DNA from: an uncultured Collinsella sp.
GTDB taxonomy: Bacteria > Actinomycetota > Coriobacteriia > Coriobacteriales > Coriobacteriaceae
Reading direction: 5' to 3'
Assembly (NCBI GenBank): GCA_902475785.1
Contig: CABSAN010000003.1
Location: forward strand, 21,559-85,558
DNA: 64,000 nt
In this document: positions 17,126-25,840 of the stretch, piece after piece
Layout: each line of letters starts with the position of its first letter
Position numbering within the stretch: the first letter of the stretch is position 1
The notes under the pieces: model-generated
Told to the model about the DNA's origin: nothing
The model's input: the letters and a program-made list of their open reading frames with translations, nothing else
Database searches by the model: none
Made by a program: the position numbers and the translations under genes

Positions 17126-17147
17126 CCCGCCTCGGGGAGGAGGCGGG
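17126..17147. other. Small hairpin in the rpsA-rnpB gap
   Basis: CCCGCCTC and GAGGCGGG pair perfectly around GGGGAG. Apart from this and the rnpB promoter, the 17030-17311 gap shows nothing I can identify. Confidence 0.4.
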
Positions 17148-17276
17148 AACGCACCGAGTAGACGGAGGGGTGCGGAGCGCGGTCGCGTCTCGACTGACGA
17201 CGTTGCCCATCGACGATACCATTGTACTGCATAGCGTGGTTCTTGGTTTATCGTGTCGAACGCTTGTGTTGTGCCA

Positions 17277-17303
17277 TTGCCTGTGACAACGGTGTGCTAC
17301 ACT
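17277..17303 (+). promoter_or_regulatory. Candidate promoter of rnpB
   Basis: TACACT at 17298-17303 is correctly placed for a start near 17311. TTGCCT at 17277-17282 is the best -35, although the 15-nt spacer is short. Confidence 0.45.
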
Positions 17304-17311
17304 CTTGCACT

Positions 17312-17670
17312 GCTGAGTGGGCCAGACGGTCGCGCGATGTGCTGCTTGCGGCACGCGTGAGGAAAGTCCGGGCTCCAGAGGGCGGGATGCCGGCTAACGG
17401 CCGGGCGGAGTGATCCGACGGAAAGCGCCGCAGAAAAGAAGACTCCCACCTGCGCCGCAAGGCGTAAAGGGAAAAGCTGAAACGGTGGTGTAAGAGACCA
17501 CCAGCGTCGTGGCAACACGGCGGCTTGGCAAGCCCCATCCGGAGCAAGCGCGAATAGGAACGCTATGGGCCGGCCCGGTCCGCGTTCGGGTAGCGTGCGT
17601 GGAGCTGCACGGTAACGTGCAGACAAGATAAATGACCGTTCACGACAGAACCCGGCTTACAGGCCCACTT
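17312..17670 (+). ncRNA. rnpB: RNase P RNA, bacterial class A
   Basis: This is the catalytic RNA of RNase P, which trims tRNA 5' leaders. The conserved parts are in order: GAGTGGGCCAGACGGTCGCG at the 5' end (P1-P3), GAGGAAAGTCCGGGCTCC (conserved region I), GATGCCGGCTAACGGCCGGG, AAGGGAAAAGCTGAAA, then near the 3' end ACAGAACCCGGCTTACAGG (conserved region V) closing with GCCCACTT, which pairs back to the 5' end. GGCATTTTTG follows as a probable end. Ends are set from the P1 pairing and are accurate to a few bases. Confidence 0.97.
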
Positions 17671-17756
17671 GGCATTTTTGTTACCCTGACAATTCATATG
17701 GTGTTTGCCGTATTATTGAGGCTGTTTGTTGCTTTGCTTGTGTTTGAGGGGCTTTG

Positions 17757-18392
17757 TTGGACAGCTATTTTACTCTGCAATCGAATATTGAGGCTTCGGG
17801 CGAGTTTGTGGACCGCAAGAGCCGGTTTATTGCCCAGCTGGTCCATATTGAGTCCGAGGATGAGGCGAATGCCTTTATCGAGATGGTTCGCAAGCGTCAT
17901 TACGACGCTCGGCATAATGTGCCCGCGTGGATTTTGGTCGATGGACGCGAGCGCCAGAGCGATGATGGAGAGCCGAGCCGCACGAGCGGTATGCCGACGC
18001 TCGAGGTGCTGCGCGGCGCGGGGCTCAAAAATGTTTGCTGCGTGGTGACGCGCTATTTTGGCGGCACACTGCTGGGGCCCGGTGGCTTGGTACGCGCCTA
18101 TACCGCGGCGACGCAGGCGGCGATGGCCGCGGCTCAAGAGGCTGGGCAGATCGTCGAGATGACAAGTGTTGTGCCCGTTGACGTGCATGTGGCCTATCCG
18201 CAGTATGAGCAGGTGCTTCGTTTGGCGCAGGATTCGGGTGCCAAGGTTTTGGATACCGATTACGCGGATGCCGTGACACTTCACTTGGTGTTTAAGGCGG
18301 GGGAGCAGGAGCCATTTTGCGCCAAGATGCGTGAGCTTATGGCGGGGCGCGAGGAGATCGAGGTCGGCGCTCCCGAATTTGCCGAGTTCTAA
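17757..18392 (+). CDS. YigZ/IMPACT family protein (UPF0029)
   Basis: A protein of about 211 residues. The N-terminal UPF0029 domain is clear: KSRFIAQLVHI, RHNVPAWILVDGRERQSDDG, PSRTSGMPTLEVL and VVTRYFGGTLLGPGGLVRAY. A C-terminal ferredoxin-like domain follows. The eukaryotic relative IMPACT regulates a translation kinase; bacterial function is not settled. Start choice is between two adjacent TTG codons (17754 and 17757). GAGGGG at 17746-17751 is better spaced for 17757. It lies just downstream of rnpB. Confidence 0.88.
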   Translation: MDSYFTLQSNIEASGEFVDRKSRFIAQLVHIESEDEANAFIEMVRKRHYDARHNVPAWILVDGRERQSDDGEPSRTSGMPTLEVLRGAGLKNVCCVVTRYFGGTLLGPGGLVRAYTAATQAAMAAAQEAGQIVEMTSVVPVDVHVAYPQYEQVLRLAQDSGAKVLDTDYADAVTLHLVFKAGEQEPFCAKMRELMAGREEIEVGAPEFAEF

Positions 18393-18396
18393 CGGC

Positions 18397-18450
18397 GACG
18401 GCCGGCGTGCTTTTGGATGAATCCCAAGCGCGCCGGCCGTCGTTTTCTGT
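18397..18450 (+). terminator. Terminator after the YigZ gene
   Basis: GACGGCCGGCG pairs perfectly with CGCCGGCCGTC (18397-18441), followed by GTTTTCTGTT. It begins 4 nt after the stop codon. Confidence 0.88.
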
Positions 18451-18459
18451 TGCTGCCGT

Positions 18460-18906
18460 TTACTCGGCGAGCTGCTTTAGCACATCACAGGCGATCTCGA
18501 TGGCATCGTCGATGCAACCGGGGCAGCTGCGGAGCGGACCCTTATCCGATCCGATGCCCTTGAGCGTGCCGCAGACGGTCGTCGTGTTCTTCTCGCCAAA
18601 ACGCTTGGCGATTTCTCGCGACAGCTTGTAGGTCTGGCCTTTGGTCTTGGGGTTTTCCATGCCGTCGCTCATTACAAAGCCCATGATGGCCACGGCGCCC
18701 GAGATGGCGCCGCAGGTTTCGGTCATGCCGCCCATGCCGGCGCCAAAGCCCTCGGTGAGGGTAAAGGCGACCTGGGGGTCGAGCCCGACGGCGGGCGCGA
18801 GCGTGCAGGCGACGGCCTGGGCGCAGTTAAAGCCACGGGCGTGGTATTCGGCAGCCTGAGCCTGACAGGCGGTGATGTCGAGCTGGGCCGTATCGATTTG
18901 CTTCAT
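18460..18906 (-). CDS. C_GCAxxG_C_C family protein
   Basis: A protein of 148 residues from the cysteine-rich putative redox family named for its motif. Visible are FNCAQAVACTLAP near residue 27, GFGAGMGGMTETCGAISGAV near 55, VCGTLKGIG and SCPGCIDDAIEIACDVL. The spacing of cysteines suggests a bound cofactor or metal cluster, but no member's reaction is firmly known to me. ATG at 18904-18906 follows AAGGAGACAACG; a longer frame upstream lacks a site. It is divergent from the sulfhydrylase gene. Confidence 0.85.
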   Translation of the reverse strand: MKQIDTAQLDITACQAQAAEYHARGFNCAQAVACTLAPAVGLDPQVAFTLTEGFGAGMGGMTETCGAISGAVAIMGFVMSDGMENPKTKGQTYKLSREIAKRFGEKNTTTVCGTLKGIGSDKGPLRSCPGCIDDAIEIACDVLKQLAE

Positions 18907-19137
18907 CGTTGTCTCCTTGGTCACGGTGTACTCGCCTATGGTACCCGTGACGGTGCGTGTAATCATCGAGAGCTTCATGGATGCCTCATTTTTATCTATC
19001 GAGCAAATGCCCAAGGCTTGAGATAAATGCCACGGATCAATTTGTCCCATAACCTACCTTGGGGATGGGTTGAGAGGGGTGCAGGGTAGCGGTATCGTGA
19101 ACCGAATAAAAACAAAACCCAAGTAAGGGAGTTGGAT

Positions 19138-20421
19138 ATGAGCGAGCAGACCATCGGTACGACGTGTGTTCAGGGCGGGTATCGCCCGGGAGATGCGGAG
19201 CCGCGCCAGGTGCCCATCTACCAGTCCACCACGTGGAAGTACGACACGTCCGAGCACATGGGCAAGCTGTTTGACCTGGAGGAGTCGGGCTATTTCTACA
19301 GCCGTCTGCAGAACCCCACGTGCGATTTGGTTGCCGCCAAGATCTGCGAGATGGAGGGCGGCACCGCAGCGATGCTCACGAGCTCGGGCATGGCTGCGAA
19401 CTTCCTTGCGATCTTTAACGTTGCCGGCGCCGGCGATCACGTGGTCGCAAGCTCTGCCATCTACGGCGGTACGTACAACCTGCTTGCCCATACCATGGGT
19501 CGTATGGGCTTGACCTGCACGTTCGTTGCCCCCGACTGCACCGATGAGGAGCTCGAGGCAGCCTTCCAGCCCAACACCAAGCTCGTCTTTGGCGAGACCA
19601 TCGCCAATCCCGCCCTCGCCGTGCTCGATATTGAGCGCTTTGCCAAGGCCGCGCATGACCACGGCGTACCGCTGATGGTCGACAACACCTTCCCGACGCC
19701 CGTGATGTGCCGTCCCTTTGAGTGGGGCGCTGACATCGTTACGCACTCCACCACTAAGTACATGGATGGCCATGCGGCTTACCTGGGTGGCGTGATCGTC
19801 GATCACGGCCAGTTTGACTGGATGGCCCATGCGGACAAGTTCCCGGGTCTCACCACGCCCGACGAGAGCTACCACGGCGTGACGTATGCCGAGAAGTTCG
19901 GTCGTGAGGGCGCCTTTATTACTAAGGCCACCGCGCAGCTCATGCGCGACCTCGGCCCCATGCAGAACCCGCAGGCGGCATTCTTCCTGAACAGCTCACT
20001 CGAGAGCCTGCACGTGCGCATGCCGCGTCATTGCGAGAACGGCCTGGCGGTCGCCAAGTTCCTGCAGAGCCACCCCAAGGTGCGCTTCGTGAGCTATCCG
20101 GGCCTGGAGGGTGACAAGTACTACGACATGGCTCAGAAGTACATGCCCAACGGTACTTGCGGCGTCGTGAGCTTTGGCTTTAACGGTGGTCGCGCGGCGG
20201 CTGAGACCTTTATGAAGAGCCTTAAGCTCGCCCAGATCGCTACGCACGTGGCCGATGCGCGCACCTGCTGCTTGCATCCGGCAAACGCCACCCATCGCCA
20301 GATGAACGACGAGGAACTCATCGCCTGCGGCATCTCCGCCGACATGGTGCGCCTGTCGTGCGGCCTCGAGGACACGGCCGATCTGATTGCCGACCTTGAG
20401 CAGGCACTCGAGCAGTGCTAG
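19138..20421 (+). CDS. metY: O-acetylhomoserine sulfhydrylase / aminocarboxypropyltransferase
   Basis: A protein of 427 residues of the Cys/Met-metabolism PLP family. It would make homocysteine from O-acetylhomoserine and sulfide. The PLP lysine is in THSTTKYMDGHA (Lys near residue 205). Other family segments are YSRLQNPTCD, SSGMAANFLAIF, IYGGTYNLL, VDNTFPTPVMCRPFEWGADI and VRLSCGLEDTADLI at the end. ATG 19138 follows AAGGGAG; a TTG six bases earlier is too close to the site. Length and the insert-bearing middle fit MetY rather than cystathionine gamma-synthase. Confidence 0.92.
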   Translation: MSEQTIGTTCVQGGYRPGDAEPRQVPIYQSTTWKYDTSEHMGKLFDLEESGYFYSRLQNPTCDLVAAKICEMEGGTAAMLTSSGMAANFLAIFNVAGAGDHVVASSAIYGGTYNLLAHTMGRMGLTCTFVAPDCTDEELEAAFQPNTKLVFGETIANPALAVLDIERFAKAAHDHGVPLMVDNTFPTPVMCRPFEWGADIVTHSTTKYMDGHAAYLGGVIVDHGQFDWMAHADKFPGLTTPDESYHGVTYAEKFGREGAFITKATAQLMRDLGPMQNPQAAFFLNSSLESLHVRMPRHCENGLAVAKFLQSHPKVRFVSYPGLEGDKYYDMAQKYMPNGTCGVVSFGFNGGRAAAETFMKSLKLAQIATHVADARTCCLHPANATHRQMNDEELIACGISADMVRLSCGLEDTADLIADLEQALEQC

Positions 20422-20489
20422 GCTAGCGTTCGCATAAGGCGCCGATGCTGGCAGAAAGCTTCGGCGACCTTTCGTTCCGATTCCGTAGG

Positions 20490-20538
20490 CGGGACCCCAA
20501 TCGCGGCTGTTTGCAGGCGATTGGGGCCCCGTTTTTTT
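20490..20538 (+). terminator. Terminator after metY
   Basis: GGGACCCCAATCGC pairs with GCGATTGGGGCCCC (one A opposite C), followed by GTTTTTTT. It sits between metY and the exporter gene, so the latter probably has its own promoter or depends on read-through. Confidence 0.9.
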
Positions 20539-20564
20539 GCGTTGGGCCACTCGAAAGGATGGAT

Positions 20565-21869
20565 ATGGACAAAACCGCAGAGCAGCTGCGCCGCGAGCAC
20601 CTTGCCCTAGAGGGCGACACCCATGGCAAGAACAAATGGGCAATTCTGTTCACCGTGCTCATCATGACGTTTATGGCGTGCCTGGATTCGACTGTCGTCA
20701 CCGTGGCGCTGCCCGTGATGCAAAAGGAGCTGGGCGTGGGCCTCGATCGCATTCAGCTGGTGAGCTCGGTGTATCTGCTTGCGACATGCGTGGCTATGTT
20801 GCCGTTTGGCCGTCTGGGCGACGTGCGCGGCAAGGTGGGCGTATTCCAGCTGGGCGTTATCGTCTTTACGGTCGGCTCGTTGCTGTGCGGCCTTTCGGCC
20901 TCGCTCGAGGTTCTTATCCTGGCGCGCATTGTTCAGGGCGTCGGTTGTGCGGCGGCCATGGCCAACAACATGGGTATCATCACCGAATCGTTTCCGGCGC
21001 GCGAGCGCGGTCGTGCCATGGGTATTCTCGCGACCTTCGTGGCCCTCGGCATGATGTGTGGCCCCGTGCTGGGTGGCATGCTAGTGGCAAGCTTTCCCTG
21101 GGAGAGCATCTTCCTCATCAACCTGCCCATTGGCGTCATCTCGTTTATCGTGGGGCTCTACACGCTGCCGCATGTTAAGCCGGAGGCCGGCGAGCGTCCC
21201 ATGTCCATGATCGAGGCCGCGCGTCGCTGCTTTGCAAATTCGGCCTTCACCATCAACCTTGCCTGCATGCTCATCGTGTTCGTTGGCATTGGCGCATCCG
21301 AGTTTATTCTGCCGTTCTATTTTCAGGACGCGCATGGGTTTGGGTCTGACGTTTCGGGCCTGCTGTTTTTGGCGTTGCCGATGGTGAATGCTTTTATCGG
21401 ACCGCTTTCGGGAACGGTTTCGGACCGTGTTGGCTGCGAGGGTCCTACGGCGGTTGGCCTGGGCGTGTACGTGTGCGGTCTCTTTGCGGTAAGCACGCTC
21501 GACGAGCACTCTTCCATCCTCGCGATCGTGTGCTGCGTCGCGTTTATGTCGTGCGGTACGTCGATTTTCCAAAGCCCCAATAACTCGCTGTATATGGGCT
21601 CGGCTCCGCGCGAAGCGCTCGGCTTTGCGGGCGGCCTGGGTAGCCTTGCGCGCTATGCGGGTATGGCAGTGGGCATTACGGCGGCATCACATATCCTCTA
21701 TGGGCAGATGAGCGTGGCGATGGGCGAGGCCGTGACAAGTATTGTTGCGGGTCGTCCGGATGTGTTCCTGTTTGGTTTTCGCTCGGTATTCTACGTGCTC
21801 ATGGCTGTAGCGGCAGTGGGCTTTGCGCTTGCCATGGTGCGTTTGGTGAGGATACGCGTCCGCCATTAG
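20565..21869 (+). CDS. MFS drug exporter, DHA2 (EmrB/QacA-like)
   Basis: A membrane protein of 434 residues with about twelve predicted helices. The first helix ends in FMACLDSTVVTVALPVM, the DHA2-type motif D region. Motif A follows as GRLGDVRGKVG, and RIVQGVGCAAAMAN corresponds to motif B. A charged loop near residue 205 (KPEAGERPMSMIEAARR) divides the halves. The substrate is unknown. ATG 20565 has AAAGGA well spaced; the ATG at 20559 overlaps that site. Confidence 0.88.
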   Translation: MDKTAEQLRREHLALEGDTHGKNKWAILFTVLIMTFMACLDSTVVTVALPVMQKELGVGLDRIQLVSSVYLLATCVAMLPFGRLGDVRGKVGVFQLGVIVFTVGSLLCGLSASLEVLILARIVQGVGCAAAMANNMGIITESFPARERGRAMGILATFVALGMMCGPVLGGMLVASFPWESIFLINLPIGVISFIVGLYTLPHVKPEAGERPMSMIEAARRCFANSAFTINLACMLIVFVGIGASEFILPFYFQDAHGFGSDVSGLLFLALPMVNAFIGPLSGTVSDRVGCEGPTAVGLGVYVCGLFAVSTLDEHSSILAIVCCVAFMSCGTSIFQSPNNSLYMGSAPREALGFAGGLGSLARYAGMAVGITAASHILYGQMSVAMGEAVTSIVAGRPDVFLFGFRSVFYVLMAVAAVGFALAMVRLVRIRVRH

Positions 21870-22028
21870 CGTGTGGTGGCACGCTTGCCACGAATCGGGC
21901 CTATCTACTGGTCTTGCAGCTTTATGGTGCGATGTGGCTTGTGGGGCGGGCGGGGGTCGGTCCGTGGTAGACTATCGAACAACGTTTATTAATCGCGCGG
22001 TATCGTTGCCGCGAGAAGGGGTTGCGCC

Positions 22029-22607
22029 ATGCAGGAGCTTGAGGATCGTATTCGCCATGACGGCATCGTAAAGGCCGGTAACGTCCTTAAGGTTGATGCC
22101 TTCCTCAACCACCAGTGCGACGTTGAGCTGTTCGACCACATGGGCGCCGAGTGGGCCCGTCTGTTCGAGGGCGTCGAGATCAACAAGATCCTGACGATCG
22201 AGGCTTCGGGCATTGGCATGGCCTGCATCGCAGCTCAGCATTTTGGCGGCGTGCCGGTGGTCTTTGCCAAGAAGGCTCAGTCCATCAACCTCGACGGCGA
22301 GCAGTATGCCACGACCATCTACTCCTTTACCAAGCAGAAGGAGTACCCGGTTATCGTAGGTAAGCGTTTTCTGTCCGAGGGCGATAAGGTCCTGATTATC
22401 GACGACTTTTTGGCCAACGGCTGCGCACTCGAGGGCCTTATTAAGATTTGCGAGGCTGCGGGCGCCGAGGTTGCCGGCATCGGCATCGCCGTTGAGAAGG
22501 GCTTCCAGGGCGGCGGCGATAAGCTCCGCGAGCGTGGCTTCCGCGTTGAGAGCCTGGCTCGTATCGCCGAAATGGACTGCGAGAACGGCGAGATCACGTT
22601 CGCCTAG
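22029..22607 (+). CDS. xpt: Xanthine phosphoribosyltransferase
   Basis: A protein of 192 residues, the size of Bacillus Xpt, which salvages xanthine with PRPP to give XMP. It has [12 protein letters not shown] and [14 protein letters not shown] at the N-terminus, then EASGIGMAC, and the PRPP loop [17 protein letters not shown] near residue 122. ATG 22029 follows GAGAAGGGG. I looked for a purine riboswitch in the 160 nt upstream and did not find the conserved aptamer core; only a short CGCGG/CCGCG hairpin precedes the ribosome site. Confidence 0.95.
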   Translation: MQELEDRIRHDGIVKAGNVLKVDAFLNHQCDVELFDHMGAEWARLFEGVEINKILTIEASGIGMACIAAQHFGGVPVVFAKKAQSINLDGEQYATTIYSFTKQKEYPVIVGKRFLSEGDKVLIIDDFLANGCALEGLIKICEAAGAEVAGIGIAVEKGFQGGGDKLRERGFRVESLARIAEMDCENGEITFA

Positions 22608-22635
22608 GCGCGCAGCACAAGCGATTGGTATGCGA

Positions 22636-22671
22636 TGTGACAAAGGGACTGTCCCTTTGTCACATTTTTTT
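22636..22671 (+). terminator. Near-perfect palindrome with T-tract after xpt
   Basis: TGTGACAAAGGGAC and its exact complement GTCCCTTTGTCACA are separated by a single T (22636-22664) and followed by seven Ts. It works as a terminator in principle. The sequence also shares its GGGAC core with the palindromic repeat at 23081. Confidence 0.8.
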
Positions 22672-22691
22672 GTATGAGTGGAGGTGTTGAT

Positions 22692-23072
22692 ATGGATGAG
22701 AACAAGATGGGATGGCGTGAGTATGCGCGCTATGCCGAGATGTCGGTCGAGGAGTTGGCGCGCGATTGCGAGGTGCAGGTGTTTCGCGCGACGGGCCCGG
22801 GCGGCCAGGGTGTGAACACGACGGATTCAGCGGTGCGCATGAAACATGGGCCCACGGGGATTGTCGCGACGGCGCGCGAGAGCCGTAGCCAGTTTCAGAA
22901 TCGTAGCTGCTGTCTGCGTAAGCTGAGGGCAGAGCTTGAGCGTCGCGGGCGTCCACCGCGCCGACGCGTAAAGACCAAGGTGCCTCAGCGATCGCGCCAG
23001 CGCAGGCTCATCGACAAGCACTTCAACGCCATTAAAAAGGCCAACCGTCGCAAACCGGGCAGCGACGAATGA
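22692..23072 (+). CDS. Stand-alone release-factor-domain protein (GGQ)
   Basis: A small basic protein of 126 residues containing the peptide-hydrolysis loop [18 protein letters not shown] near residue 36. This is the domain of class I release factors and of the ribosome-rescue factor ArfB/YaeJ. There is no codon-recognition domain, and the C-terminus is Arg/Lys-rich ([17 protein letters not shown]), as in rescue factors that enter the mRNA channel. Rescue activity is inferred. ATG 22692 has GAGGTG 5 nt upstream; an ATG at 22674 lacks a site. Confidence 0.8.
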   Translation: MDENKMGWREYARYAEMSVEELARDCEVQVFRATGPGGQGVNTTDSAVRMKHGPTGIVATARESRSQFQNRSCCLRKLRAELERRGRPPRRRVKTKVPQRSRQRRLIDKHFNAIKKANRRKPGSDE

Positions 23073-23080
23073 TCTCCTCA

Positions 23081-23151
23081 TAAGTTGCGGTGAAATAGGG
23101 ACTGTTTTGCGGCTTCAGCTGCATAAACAGTCCCTATTTCACCGCAACTTA
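23081..23151. repeat. Palindromic intergenic repeat, copy 2
   Basis: A 71-nt element with perfect 27-bp arms (23081-23107 and 23125-23151) around a 17-nt centre. The outer part is TAAGTTGCGGTGAAATAGGG and the inner part ACTGTTT. It lies between two convergent genes, where it could terminate both. Confidence 0.92.
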
Positions 23152-23158
23152 GGTGGGG

Positions 23159-24121
23159 CTAGCGGGTTGGGTGCCAGACCTCGAGGGCGGCGGGAAGGAT
23201 GTCCACCTCGATGCGCGAGGCGACGATGGGCTCGCCGTCGGCTTGGATGGGGTAGTCGGGCTCCTCGAACGTGAGCTCGGCATGACGGCAACGACGCATG
23301 CGAACCGGCGGCAGCTTGGTATGGTGGCCGTCCTTGGCCGAAAGAAACATAGGCAGGGCAACCGCACGAGGGACGGGGCCGCAGGCGTAGCAGACGTCGA
23401 GCATGCCGTCGCGGGGGTCGGCATCGGGACAGATGCGATAGCCCGAGCCATAGGTGGGGCCCAGCTGAATCGCCATGATGATCGCCCTCACGCGCTCGGC
23501 GGGCGCGCCGTCAAAGCTCACCGTCATGGGGTAGTTGCGATAGCGCAGGCCAAACTGCTCAAGTCCCGAGAGGGTGTAGAGCGGAGCGCCCGTCAAGCCC
23601 GTCTTTTTGCGCAGCTCGGTGGTGCCAAGGCCGATGGCGGCATCGATGCCGACCGAAAGCGTCTGGTCGTAGTACTCAACGGCAGCCTCGCCGCTGCCGC
23701 TCGCAGGGCTCCACGAGCGAATGCGCCCGATATCCTGGTGCTGCAGCTCGCAGGTGAGCAGCGCGCCAAAATCTTTGCTGGAGAAATCGTCGATGCCGAG
23801 TGTTTGGGCAAAATCATTGCCTGAGCCCACGGGCAGGACGGCAAGAGCGGGCCGGACCGCCTCATCCTGTGTCATAAGCCCGTTGACGACCTCGTGAATC
23901 ACGCCGTCGCCGCCAAGGGCGATAACGGTGCGATAGCCCTGGGCCTGCGCGGCCAGCTCCTTGGCGTGTCCCATACGCTCGGTCAGCACCAGGTCAAACT
24001 GGGATGCGCTCGCGGTCATGTCCAAAAAGCGCTGCAGGCGCTCGGCAACTTCGCGCGCCGCACCCGACTGGGCGGCTGGGTTGGCGATGATGAGCGTGCG
24101 ACCAAAATCAGTTGCGTGCAT
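23159..24121 (-). CDS. Diacylglycerol/lipid kinase family protein (YegS/DagK-like)
   Basis: A protein of 320 residues with the DAGK catalytic domain: RTLIIANPAAQSGAA at the N-terminus, ALGGDGVIHEVVNGL near residue 76 (nucleotide loop GGDG), and LPVGSGNDFAQTLGI near 103. The C-terminal half is the beta-rich lipid-kinase fold, ending IQADGEPIVASRIEVDILPAALEVW. It likely phosphorylates a membrane lipid such as diacylglycerol. ATG at 24119-24121 follows GGGAGT. It is on the same strand as, and upstream-adjacent to, the CLC gene (88 nt gap). Confidence 0.9.
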   Translation of the reverse strand: MHATDFGRTLIIANPAAQSGAAREVAERLQRFLDMTASASQFDLVLTERMGHAKELAAQAQGYRTVIALGGDGVIHEVVNGLMTQDEAVRPALAVLPVGSGNDFAQTLGIDDFSSKDFGALLTCELQHQDIGRIRSWSPASGSGEAAVEYYDQTLSVGIDAAIGLGTTELRKKTGLTGAPLYTLSGLEQFGLRYRNYPMTVSFDGAPAERVRAIIMAIQLGPTYGSGYRICPDADPRDGMLDVCYACGPVPRAVALPMFLSAKDGHHTKLPPVRMRRCRHAELTFEEPDYPIQADGEPIVASRIEVDILPAALEVWHPTR

Positions 24122-24208
24122 GGAACGACTCCCGGCGTATGACGTGACGGTGCGGTCGCGCTCAGGTCGAATTGCCCCCGATTGTGGCTGCACGGCGAAT
24201 ACTAACGT

Positions 24209-25630
24209 CTACTCTATCAGGTCGTTGTGGCGCTCGATAGCATCCGCTACCGTACCGCCCTCATCCACAATAAGCGAACGGCGCTTGGGCGAGATGATGC
24301 GCTGGGCGGGGTACACGCCGCGGTGTCCGGCGGTTAGGTAGCTGATAAAGGCCACGATGACAAAGAACCCGGCTGCCGTGCCGTGGAACAGGTCGATGGC
24401 CATCATACAGGTGGTGATGGGCACGTTAAGGCCGGCGCAGAACACGCCGAGCATGCCCAGCGCTGCCAGAAAGCTGGGATCGATTCCGACGAGGCAACCT
24501 ATCCAACCGCCGAGCGCCGCACCGATACCAAACAGGGGCGTGACCTCGCCGCCTTGGAAGCCGGCGCCCAGGGTGAGCGCTGTGACGACCAACTTGATGG
24601 CTGCGTCCGCCAGGGTGGTGTTGCCGGCAAATCCAGCGCCGGAAAGCCACGTGGAAAGGCCGGCGTAGTCCCAAGCGTCGAGGAGGGCATAGGCGGCCAA
24701 AACCACGAGTGCGCCTATAAGTGCGCGAACGAGGTAATTGGTGATAAAGCGACCGTACAGGCTCTTGACGGTTCGAACCGACCAGGCAAAGAGGCGTGCC
24801 GCCAGACCGAAGATGATGGCGCTGATAACAACGATGACGACTGTCTTGGGCGTCATGGCGGGAACGCTGGCGATGACATTCGCTTCGTACTCGGTTCCCA
24901 AGGCAAGCGATGTAAAGTAGCCGGTAAACGAGGCGACCAGGCAGTAGATGCCCGCGGTGTAGTCGATCTTGCCGATAAAGCACATCTCCATGCCAAAGAA
25001 AGCTCCGGCAAGGGGCGAACCGAATACGGCGCCAAAAGCCGACGAGATGCCGGCGAGCATGAGGTCGTGGTGGTCATGCTTTTTGAGGTGGGCGAGGCTC
25101 GAGATGTTGCTGGCGATGGTGCCGCCAATCTGCACCGCAGCTCCCTCGCGACCGGCCGATCCGCCCGTTAGGTGCGTGAGCGTGGAGCAGACGAAGGTGA
25201 GGACGGCCATGCGCATATGGATGAGGCGTGTGCCCAGAGCGGAGTCGATGACCAGGTTGTTACCGCGTTTGGCGGCAAGACCGTGGTTTTTGTACACCCA
25301 TGCGGTGGCCATGCCCACAACGGGAAGCAGCGCGTAAATCCACGCATGGTGCTCGCGATAGTCGGTCGCGATATTCAACGAGGCCAAAAACGCCCAAGCG
25401 GCAACGCCCATGGCGAGCGAGACAATGACGACGAGTACGAGCAACTTGGCGCTCGCGAGTAGGTTGCGGACGTTGCGGCGCGTGTCGGCAGCCAAGAGAT
25501 GCTCGGAGCGGGTGAACTGATGCCTGCCTGCCATGATGACGTCGTTCAGGGAGAAAAAGCCGCCGTCGTCGAGCGGCTGGGGATGATCCTGCGCTTCGTT
25601 TGCGCTTTCGGGTTTGTTGTTATGAGCCAT
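24209..25630 (-). CDS. CLC-type anion transporter, fluoride-antiporter-like motifs
   Basis: A membrane protein of 473 residues. It has the CLC selectivity regions TGGSAGREGAAVQIGG near residue 150 and LGAGFQGGEVTPLFGIGA near 350. GREG followed by AAVQ rather than PxVQ, and GGEVTP rather than GGxFxP, resemble the CLC-F fluoride/proton antiporters (EriC-F) more than chloride transporters. This is a motif-level inference. About ten helices follow a soluble N-terminus of 55 residues. ATG at 25628-25630 has AAGAGGAAC upstream. I found no fluoride riboswitch in front. Confidence 0.85.
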   Translation of the reverse strand: MAHNNKPESANEAQDHPQPLDDGGFFSLNDVIMAGRHQFTRSEHLLAADTRRNVRNLLASAKLLVLVVIVSLAMGVAAWAFLASLNIATDYREHHAWIYALLPVVGMATAWVYKNHGLAAKRGNNLVIDSALGTRLIHMRMAVLTFVCSTLTHLTGGSAGREGAAVQIGGTIASNISSLAHLKKHDHHDLMLAGISSAFGAVFGSPLAGAFFGMEMCFIGKIDYTAGIYCLVASFTGYFTSLALGTEYEANVIASVPAMTPKTVVIVVISAIIFGLAARLFAWSVRTVKSLYGRFITNYLVRALIGALVVLAAYALLDAWDYAGLSTWLSGAGFAGNTTLADAAIKLVVTALTLGAGFQGGEVTPLFGIGAALGGWIGCLVGIDPSFLAALGMLGVFCAGLNVPITTCMMAIDLFHGTAAGFFVIVAFISYLTAGHRGVYPAQRIISPKRRSLIVDEGGTVADAIERHNDLIE

Positions 25631-25840
25631 ACGTTCCTCTTTTAGGTTGCAACGCAAGCATTATAAAACGCGGTAAACGCGACGAGCCGGTGGGTTGGTT
25701 TCCATTCTGTTTCGTGGCCTGCAACCGACAGGTGTATTTGCGGATACAGGCCGAGTCGCGGTCGTGCGTCGGGGGATTATACTGAGACAAGCATAAAGAA
25801 TTGGCGCCCCTGTTGTGCGCCGTGGCATTAAGAGGTGCAT

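Noticed and set aside
21870..22028. Purine riboswitch before xpt
   Set aside because: The conserved aptamer core is not present in the sequence.
25631..25840. Fluoride riboswitch or molybdenum-cofactor motif between the CLC gene and moeA
   Set aside because: Neither conserved core was found on either strand.
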